A stretch of 8,489 nucleotides of DNA from an uncultured Chloroflexota bacterium (GCA_902827055.1 CADEHD010000078.1:1-8489); one strand, 5' to 3'; counted from the stretch's first letter, positions 1 to 5,914 are shown. Numbers and translations: made by a program. Notes: a model not told the origin generated them from the letters alone.

Positions 1-617
1 GAGATGCGCTGCCCGTTGAGGCGGCGGTCGGTCTCGAGCTGGGTCTCTCCCGGACCACGGGAGCCGATGGCACCCTCCATCCGCTCGAGGTGTTGCCACT
101 GGCCACGGAGGCGCGGCATCAGGTACTCGTGCTGCGCGAGTTCGACCTGGAGACTCGCTTCGCGCGTCCGCGCGCGGCTGGCGAAGATATCGAGGATGAG
201 CGCACTGCGGTCGAGGACCTTCACGCCGAGCGCGGTTTCCAGCCGGAGCTGTTGTGCCGGCGCGAGCTGCTCATCGAAGATGACGACCCCGTAGTCGGTC
301 TCTCCGCGCGCAGCCTTCACCTCATCGAGCTTGCCCTTGCCGATGTAGGTGGCGGGCTCCGGGTGATCGCGCCGCTGCAGCGTGCGGCCGACGACGAGGG
401 CGCCGGCGGTCCGCGCCAGTCGCGCGAGCTCGTTCAGCGACCCCTCGGCGCTCATCGCGCCGTTCTGGCCGTGATCGAGCCCCACGAGGTAGGCACGCTC
501 GCGCGCGGGCGCGGTCTCCACCAGCCCACGGGGCGGGCGAGGCTGCCTCGGAGAGTGGTTGTTCGGGACGGTGTTGGTAGGGTGGGGGCGACGCTGAGGA
601 ATACTGGCCTCGATCAA
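1..617 (-). CDS. hflX: GTPase HflX, N-terminal part (cut by left edge)
   Basis: HflX is a ribosome-associated GTPase that in studied bacteria splits stalled or vacant 70S ribosomes, including under heat or antibiotic stress. About 205 codons are visible, covering the HflX N-terminal domain. Signatures in order are RAYLVGLD, then ELARLARTAGALVVG, then ATYIGKGKLDEVK, then DYGVVIFDEQLAPAQQ, then LGVKVLDRSALILDIFA, then RTREASLQVELAQHEYLMPRL, and finally RGPGETQLETDRR at the edge. The G domain lies outside the window. The start is uncertain. An in-frame TGA at 620-618 limits the ORF, and the first possible start is TTG 617. GTG 521 would remove a proline-rich, poorly conserved extension and begin nearer the usual HflX N-terminus. 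Neither has a clear SD. A 13-codon uORF with a strong SD ends 10 bases before the TTG, so coupled reinitiation is possible. Family identity is near certain; the start is not. Confidence 0.93.
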   Translation of the reverse strand, partial: MIEASIPQRRPHPTNTVPNNHSPRQPRPPRGLVETAPARERAYLVGLDHGQNGAMSAEGSLNELARLARTAGALVVGRTLQRRDHPEPATYIGKGKLDEVKAARGETDYGVVIFDEQLAPAQQLRLETALGVKVLDRSALILDIFASRARTREASLQVELAQHEYLMPRLRGQWQHLERMEGAIGSRGPGETQLETDRRLNGQRI

Positions 618-619
618 TC

Positions 620-662
620 ACTGGGCGTCAGGATGCGGTTCGCTCCGTCTCAGTACGCCAGT
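620..662 (-). promoter_or_regulatory. Possible leader hairpin spanning the uORF stop, next to the hflX TTG
   Basis: On the minus strand ACTGGCGT (662-655) can pair with ACGCCCAGT (628-620), giving eight base pairs with one bulged C. The 3' arm contains the last base of the uORF stop and ends 2 bases before TTG 617. Part of the same 5' arm has an alternative partner downstream: GGCG..CTGAG (659-649) with CTCAG...CGCC (598-587). Two exclusive folds around a short uORF are what a translation-dependent attenuator needs. Chance pairing is common at this GC content, so this is only suggestive. Confidence 0.3.
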
Positions 663-669
663 CGAGCAT
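628..669 (-). CDS. 13-codon upstream ORF (putative leader peptide) before hflX
   Basis: The ORF reads MLDWRTETERTAS and then TGA. It is preceded by AGGAGG at 682-677, 7 bases before the ATG, which is the best SD in the hflX upstream region; hflX itself has none at its possible starts. A TATAGT -10 box lies further upstream, so the ORF would be the first thing translated on the transcript. Its stop is 10 bases from the TTG candidate start of hflX, in a different frame. It could be a regulatory leader peptide that couples or attenuates hflX. Alternatively it could be the real hflX start separated from the gene by an indel, but the hflX frame is also closed by TGA at 620-618, and the residues beyond do not look HflX-like in either frame. 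No homology is claimed. Confidence 0.5.
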   Translation of the reverse strand: MLDWRTETERTAS

Positions 670-694
670 CGGGGCACCTCCTGCGTGCCTACTC

Positions 695-700
695 ACTATA
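695..700 (-). promoter_or_regulatory. Putative -10 box (TATAGT) of the hflX leader transcript
   Basis: The minus strand reads TATAGT, five of six matches to the sigma-70 -10 consensus, in a locally AT-richer patch of a high-GC region. Transcription would start near 688, leaving a very short 5' end before the SD at 682-677. I see no convincing -35 at the expected spacing; that region is a CG-rich inverted repeat (CGCGCG, 2-base loop, CGCGCG at 706-719). Confidence 0.5.
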
Positions 701-786
701 CCCCGCGCGCGAACGCGCGTGTGGCACGCCGCGAAGGGGTCACCGACGCCGCGCGGGCACCCATCGAGGGCGTGCGCGTGGCCCGC

Positions 787-792
787 TAGAAT
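787..792 (+). promoter_or_regulatory. Putative -10 box (TAGAAT) for a leaderless oxidoreductase mRNA
   Basis: TAGAAT (five of six consensus bases) ends 6 bases before the ATG at 799, which is the normal distance from a -10 box to the transcription start. No SD precedes the ATG. Together these suggest transcription starting at or next to the ATG, giving a leaderless mRNA. A -35 at 17-bp spacing (TCGAGG, 764-769) is weak. Confidence 0.55.
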
Positions 793-798
793 CACCGC

Positions 799-3000
799 AT
801 GGCCACCCCTCGAGTCACCGCCGCTGGCGGCCCCGCCGCGCTCGGATACGTGCTGCGCAAGGGCCGGCAGGTGGGCTATCGCCGCCTCTTCGAGCGGCTG
901 CGACTGCAGAACGCCTGCAAGACCTGCGCCCTGGGGATGGGCGGGCAACGCGGTGGCATGGTCAACGAGGCCGGCCACTTCCCCGAGGTGTGCAAGAAGT
1001 CGATCCAGGCGCAGGTTGCCGACATGGCGCGCGTCATCCCCGAGGCATACTTCCGCCGGATGCCCATCGACGGCATCGGCCGGCTGACGTCGCGCCAGCT
1101 CGAGCAGCTGGGGCGCCTCGGGTTCCCGCTCGTCGCGGGACCGCAGGACACGCACTTCCGCCGGGCGAGCTGGGAGGAGGCGTACGACCTGGTGGAGGCG
1201 CGCCTGGGGACTGCCGCTCCGGACGAGGTGTTCTTCTACGCCTCCGGGCGGTCGAGCAACGAGGCGGCGTTCCTCCTCCAGCTCGTGGCGCGGGCGTACG
1301 GCACGGCCAACATCCACAACTGCTCGTACTACTGCCACCAGGCCTCAGGTGTTGCGCTCAACGAGGTGTACGGCTCCGGCACGGCGTCCGTCACGCTGGA
1401 GGACCTGGCACAGACCGACCTCGTGATCCTCGCGGGCGCGAACCCGGCCTCCAACCACCCGAGGCTGATCACGGAGCTGCTGAAGCTCCGGCGCCGGGGC
1501 GGCAAGGTCATCGTCATCAACCCGATGCGCGAGCTCGGCCTGGTCCGCTTCCGAGTGCCCTCCGACCCGATCAGCATGGCGCTGGGCAGCGATATCGCCT
1601 CGACGTACCTGCAGCCGCATGTGGGCAGCGATGCCGCGCTATTCCTCGGACTGCTCAAGGGGCTCATCGAGACGGACGGCCTCGACCGCGGCTACATCGA
1701 GGCGTACACGGCCGGGTTCGAGGCCGCGCGAACCCAGGCCGCCGCAACCACCTGGGACGAGATCGTGGCCGCCTGCGGCGTCGCGCGAGCAGAGATCGAC
1801 GCCGTCGTCCGCCAGCTCGCGCAGGCGCGTCGTGGCATCTTCCTGTGGGCCATGGGACTCACGCACCACGCGAACGGCGTCGCGAACGTCGAGGCGCTGG
1901 CAAACGTGGCCCTCGCGCGAGGATGGCTCGGAAGACCGGGCTGCGGGCTGCTGCCGCTGCGGGGCCATTCGAACGTGCAGGGCGTCGGATCCGTCGGCGT
2001 CGCGCCCGCCATCCGCGAGGCGTTCGCGCGCGGCCTCCAGGAGCGGTACGGCATCGAGCCCGCCGCGCAGGCGGGGCAGCACACGTACGCCTCGATGGAA
2101 GCGGCCGCCGAGGGCCGCGTGCAGGCGGCGCTGCTGCTGGGCGGCAACCTGTTCGGCTCGAACCCCGACCGGCACTGGGCTGGGGCGGCGCTCCGCACCA
2201 TCCCCTTCACGGTGACGATCAGCACCAAGCTCAACGAGGGCCACATCCACGGCCGCGGCCAGACCTCGCTGATCCTCCCCGCGCTCACGCGAGACGAGGA
2301 GTCGGAGGCGACCACGCAGGAGTCGATGTTCAACTACATCCGGCTCTCGGCGGGGGGCGCGCCAAACGTCGAGGGCGAGATGCGGTCGGAGGTCTCGATC
2401 GTCTCGACGATCGCCGAGCGCATCCTCCCCGAGGGCCGGTTCGACTGGTCCGAGTTGCGCTCGCACCGCGCGCTGCGCGCCGCGATCAGCGCCACGGTCC
2501 CCGGGTACTCGTCGCTGCGCGGACTGGACGAAGGCGGCGCGGAGTTCCAGCTCCCCGGCCGGACATTCCACGAGCCCCGATTCGGGACCACGGACGGTCG
2601 AGCGCGATTCCGCCCGACCGAGCTGCCCTCGTTCCGGGTCGCTCCGGGCGAGTTGCGCCTGATGACGGTGCGCAGCGAGGGGCAGTTCAACACCGTCGTG
2701 TACGAGGACGCCGACCTCTATCGCGGCAACGACCGTCGCGATGTCGTCATGATGGCCGCGGCCGACGCCTCCGCGCGCGGGGTCGGCGAGGGCGACCGCG
2801 TCCGCATCGAGACCGCGACCGGGACCATGGCCGCGAGCGTCGCGATCGTCGACATTCGCCCGGGCAACATCGCGATGTACTACCCGGAAGCGAACGTCCT
2901 GGTGCCGCGCGTGCTCGACGAGCGGTCCCACACTCCCGCATTCAAGTCAGTTGCGGCACGGGTGACCCCGGTCGACCCACCCGGTGAGGACGCCACGTGA
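799..3000 (+). CDS. FdhF/YdeP-family molybdopterin-dependent oxidoreductase (formate dehydrogenase alpha-like)
   Basis: This 733-residue protein is close in length to the single-subunit YdeP-type branch of the DMSO reductase/formate dehydrogenase superfamily. It should bind bis-molybdopterin guanine dinucleotide in the cytoplasm; no Tat or Sec signal is seen. An N-terminal cysteine set, Cys40-x2-Cys43 and Cys65, may hold an Fe-S cluster but has three cysteines rather than the four of typical Fdh enzymes. The segment NCSYYCHQASG (Cys175, Cys179-His180) aligns with the Sec/Cys-His active site of formate dehydrogenases. Further signatures are ILAGANPASNHPRL (211-223), KVIVINPMRE (236-245), LLLGGNLFGSNPDRHW near the middle, and a C-terminal molybdopterin-dinucleotide-binding domain beginning around MTVRSEGQFNTVVYE. 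The substrate is unknown: formate is one option, but characterised YdeP proteins are not proven formate dehydrogenases. The downstream carbonic anhydrase overlaps the stop codon. No diaphorase, FdhD or other electron-transfer partner is present in the window. Confidence 0.93.
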   Translation: MATPRVTAAGGPAALGYVLRKGRQVGYRRLFERLRLQNACKTCALGMGGQRGGMVNEAGHFPEVCKKSIQAQVADMARVIPEAYFRRMPIDGIGRLTSRQLEQLGRLGFPLVAGPQDTHFRRASWEEAYDLVEARLGTAAPDEVFFYASGRSSNEAAFLLQLVARAYGTANIHNCSYYCHQASGVALNEVYGSGTASVTLEDLAQTDLVILAGANPASNHPRLITELLKLRRRGGKVIVINPMRELGLVRFRVPSDPISMALGSDIASTYLQPHVGSDAALFLGLLKGLIETDGLDRGYIEAYTAGFEAARTQAAATTWDEIVAACGVARAEIDAVVRQLAQARRGIFLWAMGLTHHANGVANVEALANVALARGWLGRPGCGLLPLRGHSNVQGVGSVGVAPAIREAFARGLQERYGIEPAAQAGQHTYASMEAAAEGRVQAALLLGGNLFGSNPDRHWAGAALRTIPFTVTISTKLNEGHIHGRGQTSLILPALTRDEESEATTQESMFNYIRLSAGGAPNVEGEMRSEVSIVSTIAERILPEGRFDWSELRSHRALRAAISATVPGYSSLRGLDEGGAEFQLPGRTFHEPRFGTTDGRARFRPTELPSFRVAPGELRLMTVRSEGQFNTVVYEDADLYRGNDRRDVVMMAAADASARGVGEGDRVRIETATGTMAASVAIVDIRPGNIAMYYPEANVLVPRVLDERSHTPAFKSVAARVTPVDPPGEDAT

Positions 3001-3491
3001 CCCTGGTCGATGAGCTGCTTGCCGCCAACGAGGCGTACGTCGCCGGGTTCAGCGCCTCCGGCCTTAAGGTGCGCCCCATCCGGCACCTCGCCGTGCTCAC
3101 CTGCATGGACTCGCGCTACACCGCGCAGGGCGTGATGGGCTTCGCGCTCGGGGACGTGCACGTGATTCGCAACGCCGGTGGACGCGTCACCTCAGACGCC
3201 ATTCGGTCGCTGGCGCTCTCCGCGGCACTGCTCGGCACGCGCGGGTGCATCGTGATCCACCACACGAACTGCGGGCTGTTCGGCGCGACCAACGAGGGAT
3301 TGCGCCGCGCCGTGCTCGAGTACAGCGGTGCGACGACCGACATCGAGGACTTTCACCCGATCGCCGACCTCGACGAGAGCGTGCGCGAGGACGTCGAGCG
3401 CCTGCGCGCGCGCCCCGAGTTCCCGTCGGACTACGAGATCGTCGGCTTCACCTACGACGTCGAGACCGGGCGCCTCAGGCACATCGTCTAG
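2997..3491 (+). CDS. Beta-class carbonic anhydrase
   Basis: This 164-residue zinc enzyme should interconvert CO2 and bicarbonate in the cytoplasm. The family motifs are complete: CMDSR, with zinc ligand Cys36 and the Asp38/Arg40 dyad, and HTNC, with zinc ligands His89 and Cys92. RNAGGRVTSDAIRSL (58-72) is also typical. The short length without extra N-terminal helices resembles the Cab-type (Methanothermobacter-like) group rather than plant-type enzymes. The GTG start shares bases with the TGA of the preceding oxidoreductase (4-base overlap), and GGTGAGG at 2982-2988 is a plausible SD 8 bases upstream, so the two genes are probably translated together. It is convergent with the FAD oxidoreductase gene, with only 13 bases between the stop codons. 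Confidence 0.95.
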   Translation: MTLVDELLAANEAYVAGFSASGLKVRPIRHLAVLTCMDSRYTAQGVMGFALGDVHVIRNAGGRVTSDAIRSLALSAALLGTRGCIVIHHTNCGLFGATNEGLRRAVLEYSGATTDIEDFHPIADLDESVREDVERLRARPEFPSDYEIVGFTYDVETGRLRHIV

Positions 3492-3500
3492 GCCATCGCG

Positions 3501-3512
3501 CGAGCTAGCTCG
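3501..3512. repeat. 12-bp perfect palindrome at convergent gene ends
   Basis: CGAGCTAGCTCG is a perfect inverted repeat with no loop, between the convergent carbonic anhydrase and FAD oxidoreductase genes. It overlaps the TAG stop of the latter. It lacks the loop and T-tract of an intrinsic terminator, and may be a small bidirectional processing or protein-binding site, or chance. Confidence 0.35.
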
Positions 3513-4758
3513 TCGCCGCTCCCCGAGCCGCCGCGCTGCCGGCCACGTGCCCGCTGGCCCACGCCCACTGGAAGTTGAAGCCACCGATGCGCCCGTCCAC
3601 ATCGAGGATCTCGCCACAGAGGTAGAGGCCCGGGACAACGCGCGACTCCAATGTCTCGAGATGCACCTCGCTCAGCGGCACGCCACCGGCCGTGGCCTCG
3701 GCGTGGCTCCAGCCGCGCGTACCCGTAACCGGCACGGCCATCTCGAGCAGGGTGCGCACGAGCGCGCGGCGATCCTCGCGGCGCAGCGTGTGGCCGACGA
3801 CGGCCCCATCGACGCCGGCCGCCTCGCAGAGTGCGCGCGCCAGTCGGGCGGGAAGCGCACGCGCGAGACACGACAGCACGCTCACCCCCCCGAGGTCGCG
3901 CAGCGCGGCATCCAACGACTCGTCGCTGTGCGCCGGCAGCCATGAGACGACCAGCGTCGCGCCCCCATCCTCGAGCGTCGCGAGCTGCCAGTGCCGGCTG
4001 ATGTCCATCGCGGCCGGGCCCGAGATGCCGAAGTGCGTGCAGAGCAGCGAGCCCTCGATCCGCGCGAGGCGGCGCCCGCTCCCGGCGCGCACCTCGAGGC
4101 GGACCGGCACCGCGATCCCGGACAGGTCTCGCACGAAGCACCCCGCCGCGACCGTGAGCCCCACGAGCGCCGGCACAAGCCGCGGCGTGACTACGTGTCC
4201 GAGGCCGCGCGCCATCTCGAGGCCGGCGCCGTCGCTGCCCGATCGTGGGAGTGCCTTCCCACCAGTCGCCAGCACCAGGCGTTCGGCCTCGATGATTCCC
4301 TGTGCCCCCTCGAGGCGAAACCCACCGCCCTCGAGGCACATGACGCGCTCCACGCGCCAGGGATGCCGCAGGTCGGTGCCCGCCTCGCGAGCCGCGCGCA
4401 GCAGCGCGTCGAGCACGGTCCGCGAGGAGTCGGAGACAGGGAAGAGCTTGCCCGTCTCCTCGCGCTTCAGGTCGACGCCGAGGTCGCGAAAGAACGCGAC
4501 CGTCCGCGCGACATCGAACCGACGCAGCACCCGCCGGATCGCGGGCGCCGTCGACCCTGCGTACGAGCGCTCGTCCACCACGTCGTGCGTGACGTTGCAG
4601 CGCCCACCACCGGACACGAGGATTTTCGCGCCGAGGTGCGAAGCGCCCTCGAGCACCACGGCCGGCTGCCCGGCCCGACCCGCGGTGATCGCTGCCATCA
4701 GCCCCGCCGCGCCCGCGCCCACGACGACGAGGGGCACCGACGCGGCTTCAGCGTTCAT
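3505..4758 (-). CDS. BaiN/HI0933-type NAD(P)/FAD-dependent oxidoreductase
   Basis: This 417-residue protein matches the usual length of the HI0933-like flavoprotein family. The N-terminal dinucleotide fold has GAGAAG (14-19) for FAD binding, followed by the family hallmark SGGGRCNVT (49-57). Further motifs are GKLFPVSDSS (103-112), ATGGKALPRSGSDG (164-177), GISGPAAMDIS (244-254), and the diagnostic C-terminus PGLYLCGEILDVDGRIGGFN (376-395) followed by FQWAWASG. Named members include BaiN of bile-acid-metabolising clostridia, but most members have no known substrate, so none is proposed here. The open frame continues upstream into the antisense of the neighbouring gene. I chose ATG 4758 because the flavin fold begins there and GGGAG (4768-4764) precedes it by 5 bases. 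The divergent NTF2-like gene starts 60 bases away. Confidence 0.93.
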   Translation of the reverse strand: MNAEAASVPLVVVGAGAAGLMAAITAGRAGQPAVVLEGASHLGAKILVSGGGRCNVTHDVVDERSYAGSTAPAIRRVLRRFDVARTVAFFRDLGVDLKREETGKLFPVSDSSRTVLDALLRAAREAGTDLRHPWRVERVMCLEGGGFRLEGAQGIIEAERLVLATGGKALPRSGSDGAGLEMARGLGHVVTPRLVPALVGLTVAAGCFVRDLSGIAVPVRLEVRAGSGRRLARIEGSLLCTHFGISGPAAMDISRHWQLATLEDGGATLVVSWLPAHSDESLDAALRDLGGVSVLSCLARALPARLARALCEAAGVDGAVVGHTLRREDRRALVRTLLEMAVPVTGTRGWSHAEATAGGVPLSEVHLETLESRVVPGLYLCGEILDVDGRIGGFNFQWAWASGHVAGSAAARGAATS

Positions 4759-4784
4759 CGTGGCTCCCGGCGCCACCGAGCGGG

Positions 4785-4790
4785 TAGACT
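4785..4790 (+). promoter_or_regulatory. Putative -10 box (TAGACT) for the NTF2-like gene
   Basis: TAGACT matches four of six -10 consensus bases and lies 28 bases before the ATG at 4819. It would give a short leader that includes the SD GGAG at 4808-4811. No clear -35 is seen. The site sits in the 60-bp divergent gap shared with the FAD oxidoreductase gene. Confidence 0.35.
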
Positions 4791-4818
4791 CCCGACCACG
4801 CACGAACGGAGCACGCGC

Positions 4819-5184
4819 ATGCCCTCGACGCCCGCCGACACCTTCCGAGCCTGGGCCGCCGCCACCCTCGCGGCGGACATGGAGACCTGGGGCAGCCTCG
4901 TGACGGACGACTTCACGTACGTCCACAGCAGCTCGAACCTGGAGACGAAGGCGGAACTCATCGAGGCCTTCACGGTGGGCGGTCGTCGGTATCGCGGCTG
5001 GGACATCGAAGGGCTGACCGAGCGACGGTACGACGGCTGCGCGGTCCTCAATGGCATCGGGCACCTGCTCGCGGGGCGCGGCGAGCAGCCCACGCCGCTG
5101 AACGTACGACTCACCGCCACACTGGTCCCGGTCGGCGACGGCTGGCAACTCGCCGCGCTGCAGACCACCCGCCTGCCCGAGTAG
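4819..5184 (+). CDS. NTF2-like (SnoaL/DUF4440-type) small protein
   Basis: This 121-residue protein has the layout of the NTF2-like cone fold: an N-terminal helix (FRAWAAATLAADMETWGSLV, 9-28), then a DDFTYVHSSSNLETKAELIE segment (30-49), then beta strands carrying RRYRGWDIE, LNVRLTATLVPV and GDGWQLAALQTTR. The motif order (Asp-Phe before a strand, then a K-x-E/I-E helix) is typical of DUF4440 or SnoaL-like proteins, which include isomerases, hydratases and non-enzymatic ligand-binding proteins. The function cannot be assigned. ATG 4819 has GGAG 7 bases upstream. The gene is divergent from the FAD oxidoreductase and convergent with the Fur-family gene, 13 bases from its stop, so it is probably transcribed alone. 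Confidence 0.85.
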   Translation: MPSTPADTFRAWAAATLAADMETWGSLVTDDFTYVHSSSNLETKAELIEAFTVGGRRYRGWDIEGLTERRYDGCAVLNGIGHLLAGRGEQPTPLNVRLTATLVPVGDGWQLAALQTTRLPE

Positions 5185-5197
5185 GGACGCGCGGCCG

Positions 5198-5659
5198 CTA
5201 CTCGCGACCAGCCTTCGGGCGACGCGGCGTCCGCGCCGAGGCCTCACCGCGCGCCTGGCAGGCGGCGCAGCGCCCGTAGACCTCCAGGCGGTGCGCGCTC
5301 ACCTCGTAGCCCGTGCGCAGCGCCAGCTCGGAAAGCAGGTCCGAGATGTCGCACCCCGAGAAGTCGTCCACCGACCCGCACTCGGCACACACGAGGTGGT
5401 GATGGTGGCCGACCGCCGTCAGGCGGTACTCGAGCGTACCGTCCGGTCGCACGACCTGGCAGACCACCCCCGCGTCCTGGAGGAGGCGGAGGGTCCGAAA
5501 CACGGTCGCGCGCCCGACCCCCGGCGCGGCCGACGCCAGCTCCTCGGCGCTGAAGTGCCCCTCCAGGCCGCTGATGACAGAGAGCAGCTCGCGGCGCGGG
5601 CCCGTGAGCCGGCGCCCCATCCGCTCCAGGTTCCGCTCCATCGCGATCGTAGAAACCAT
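5198..5659 (-). CDS. Fur-family metal-responsive transcriptional regulator
   Basis: This 153-residue protein has the Fur family fold: an N-terminal winged helix with SAEELASAAPGVGRATVFRT (37-56) as the DNA-reading region, then a dimerisation domain. Structural zinc would be held by Cys91-x2-Cys94 and Cys131-x2-Cys134. His35, Glu77 and the HHHH cluster (85-88) fit the regulatory metal site of Fur/PerR-like members. The Cys of Zur-type sites, next to the Y-R motif, is absent, so iron or peroxide sensing is more likely than zinc; this is inference. Cys67 and Cys103 are extra cysteines. The C-terminal tail after 139 is basic and low in complexity. ATG 5659 has no SD but sits 6 bases after a -10-like box, suggesting a leaderless mRNA. 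ATG 5641 (residue 7) is the alternative start. No target genes can be identified here. Confidence 0.93.
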   Translation of the reverse strand: MVSTIAMERNLERMGRRLTGPRRELLSVISGLEGHFSAEELASAAPGVGRATVFRTLRLLQDAGVVCQVVRPDGTLEYRLTAVGHHHHLVCAECGSVDDFSGCDISDLLSELALRTGYEVSAHRLEVYGRCAACQARGEASARTPRRPKAGRE

Positions 5660-5693
5660 GGTCAGATCATCCCGTGCGCCCCGCGAATGTCAA
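5660..5693 (-). promoter_or_regulatory. Promoter of the Fur-family gene (TTGACA / GATGAT), likely leaderless
   Basis: On the minus strand a perfect -35 box TTGACA (5693-5688) is followed after 16 bases by GATGAT (5671-5666), four of six -10 bases. Six bases then separate it from the ATG at 5659, so transcription should begin at or next to the start codon. No SD is present, in agreement. Confidence 0.6.
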
Positions 5694-5694
5694 C

Positions 5695-5727
5695 GCAGCC
5701 CCGAGGCAGCCCCGAGGCAGCCCCGAG
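5695..5727. repeat. Three perfect 11-bp tandem repeats upstream of the fur -35 box
   Basis: The unit GCAGCCCCGAG is repeated three times without mismatch at 5695-5705, 5706-5716 and 5717-5727. The array begins 2 bases beyond the TTGACA box, roughly -36 to -68 from the expected transcription start. An 11-bp period is about one DNA helical turn, so all copies face the same side of the DNA. It is not a multiple of three, consistent with noncoding DNA. It may be a regulator-binding array or a slippage-prone repeat. Confidence 0.85.
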
Positions 5728-5760
5728 CGCTCCATCGAGGCGCCCCGTCGTGCCCGGAGG

Positions 5761-5901
5761 TCACGCACCGGCCGACGGCCCCTCGGGCGGCTGGACCGCC
5801 GTCGCGTGCGGCTCGCCGGGCCGCCTGTGGCGCCGGGCGCGAGCCACGAGCAGCGACATCAGCCCAACCCACGTCACCGCCACCGCAACGAGCACCGGCA
5901 T
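5761..5901 (-). CDS. Small single-pass membrane protein (46 aa), CcmD-like in appearance
   Basis: The 46-residue product starts MPVLVAVAVTWVGLMSLLVA (1-20), an uninterrupted hydrophobic helix. RARRHRR (21-27) follows as a strongly basic stop-transfer stretch, and then a proline- and alanine-rich tail. The layout (short outside N-terminus, one helix with a Trp, then an Arg cluster inside) resembles CcmD-type proteins of cytochrome c maturation, but no ccm genes are nearby, so that label is only a resemblance. The purine-rich GAGGGGAG just upstream of ATG 5901 is a good SD. It lies 55 bases downstream of the crotonase stop on the same strand and may be the last gene of that operon, with a hairpin between. 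It was chosen over longer frames here because only this one has an SD and protein-like composition. Confidence 0.55.
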   Translation of the reverse strand: MPVLVAVAVTWVGLMSLLVARARRHRRPGEPHATAVQPPEGPSAGA

Positions 5902-5914
5902 CCCGACTCCCCTC

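Noticed and set aside
706..719. CGCGCG inverted repeat upstream of hflX as an operator.
   Set aside because: Alternating CG runs are frequent by chance at this GC content, and nothing else supports a binding site.
1639..2931. A 430-codon open frame on the minus strand inside the oxidoreductase gene.
   Set aside because: Antisense shadow of a strongly conserved gene, with biased composition and no recognisable domain.
90..2987. A 965-codon open frame on the plus strand running antisense to hflX and then through the oxidoreductase gene in another frame.
   Set aside because: Its translation is rich in Arg, Pro, Gly and Ala with no motif, and it overlaps two well-recognised genes; this is a typical shadow frame in high-GC DNA.
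3991..5184. A 397-codon plus-strand frame ending with the NTF2-like protein, as a possible fusion.
   Set aside because: The first 276 codons are antisense to the FAD oxidoreductase and lack protein-like composition; an SD and a -10 box directly precede ATG 4819.
5191..5198. GCGGCCGC palindrome between the NTF2-like and Fur-family stops as a terminator.
   Set aside because: Eight bases with no loop and no T-tract; expected by chance in GC-rich DNA.
4759..5247. N-terminal extension of the FAD oxidoreductase frame (up to 163 extra residues).
   Set aside because: It would be antisense to the whole NTF2-like gene and precedes the flavin-binding fold with low-complexity sequence. ATG 4758 has an SD and the expected N-terminus.
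5695..5727. CRISPR-like or satellite array.
   Set aside because: The units are 11 bp, directly adjacent and without spacers, so it is a simple tandem repeat.
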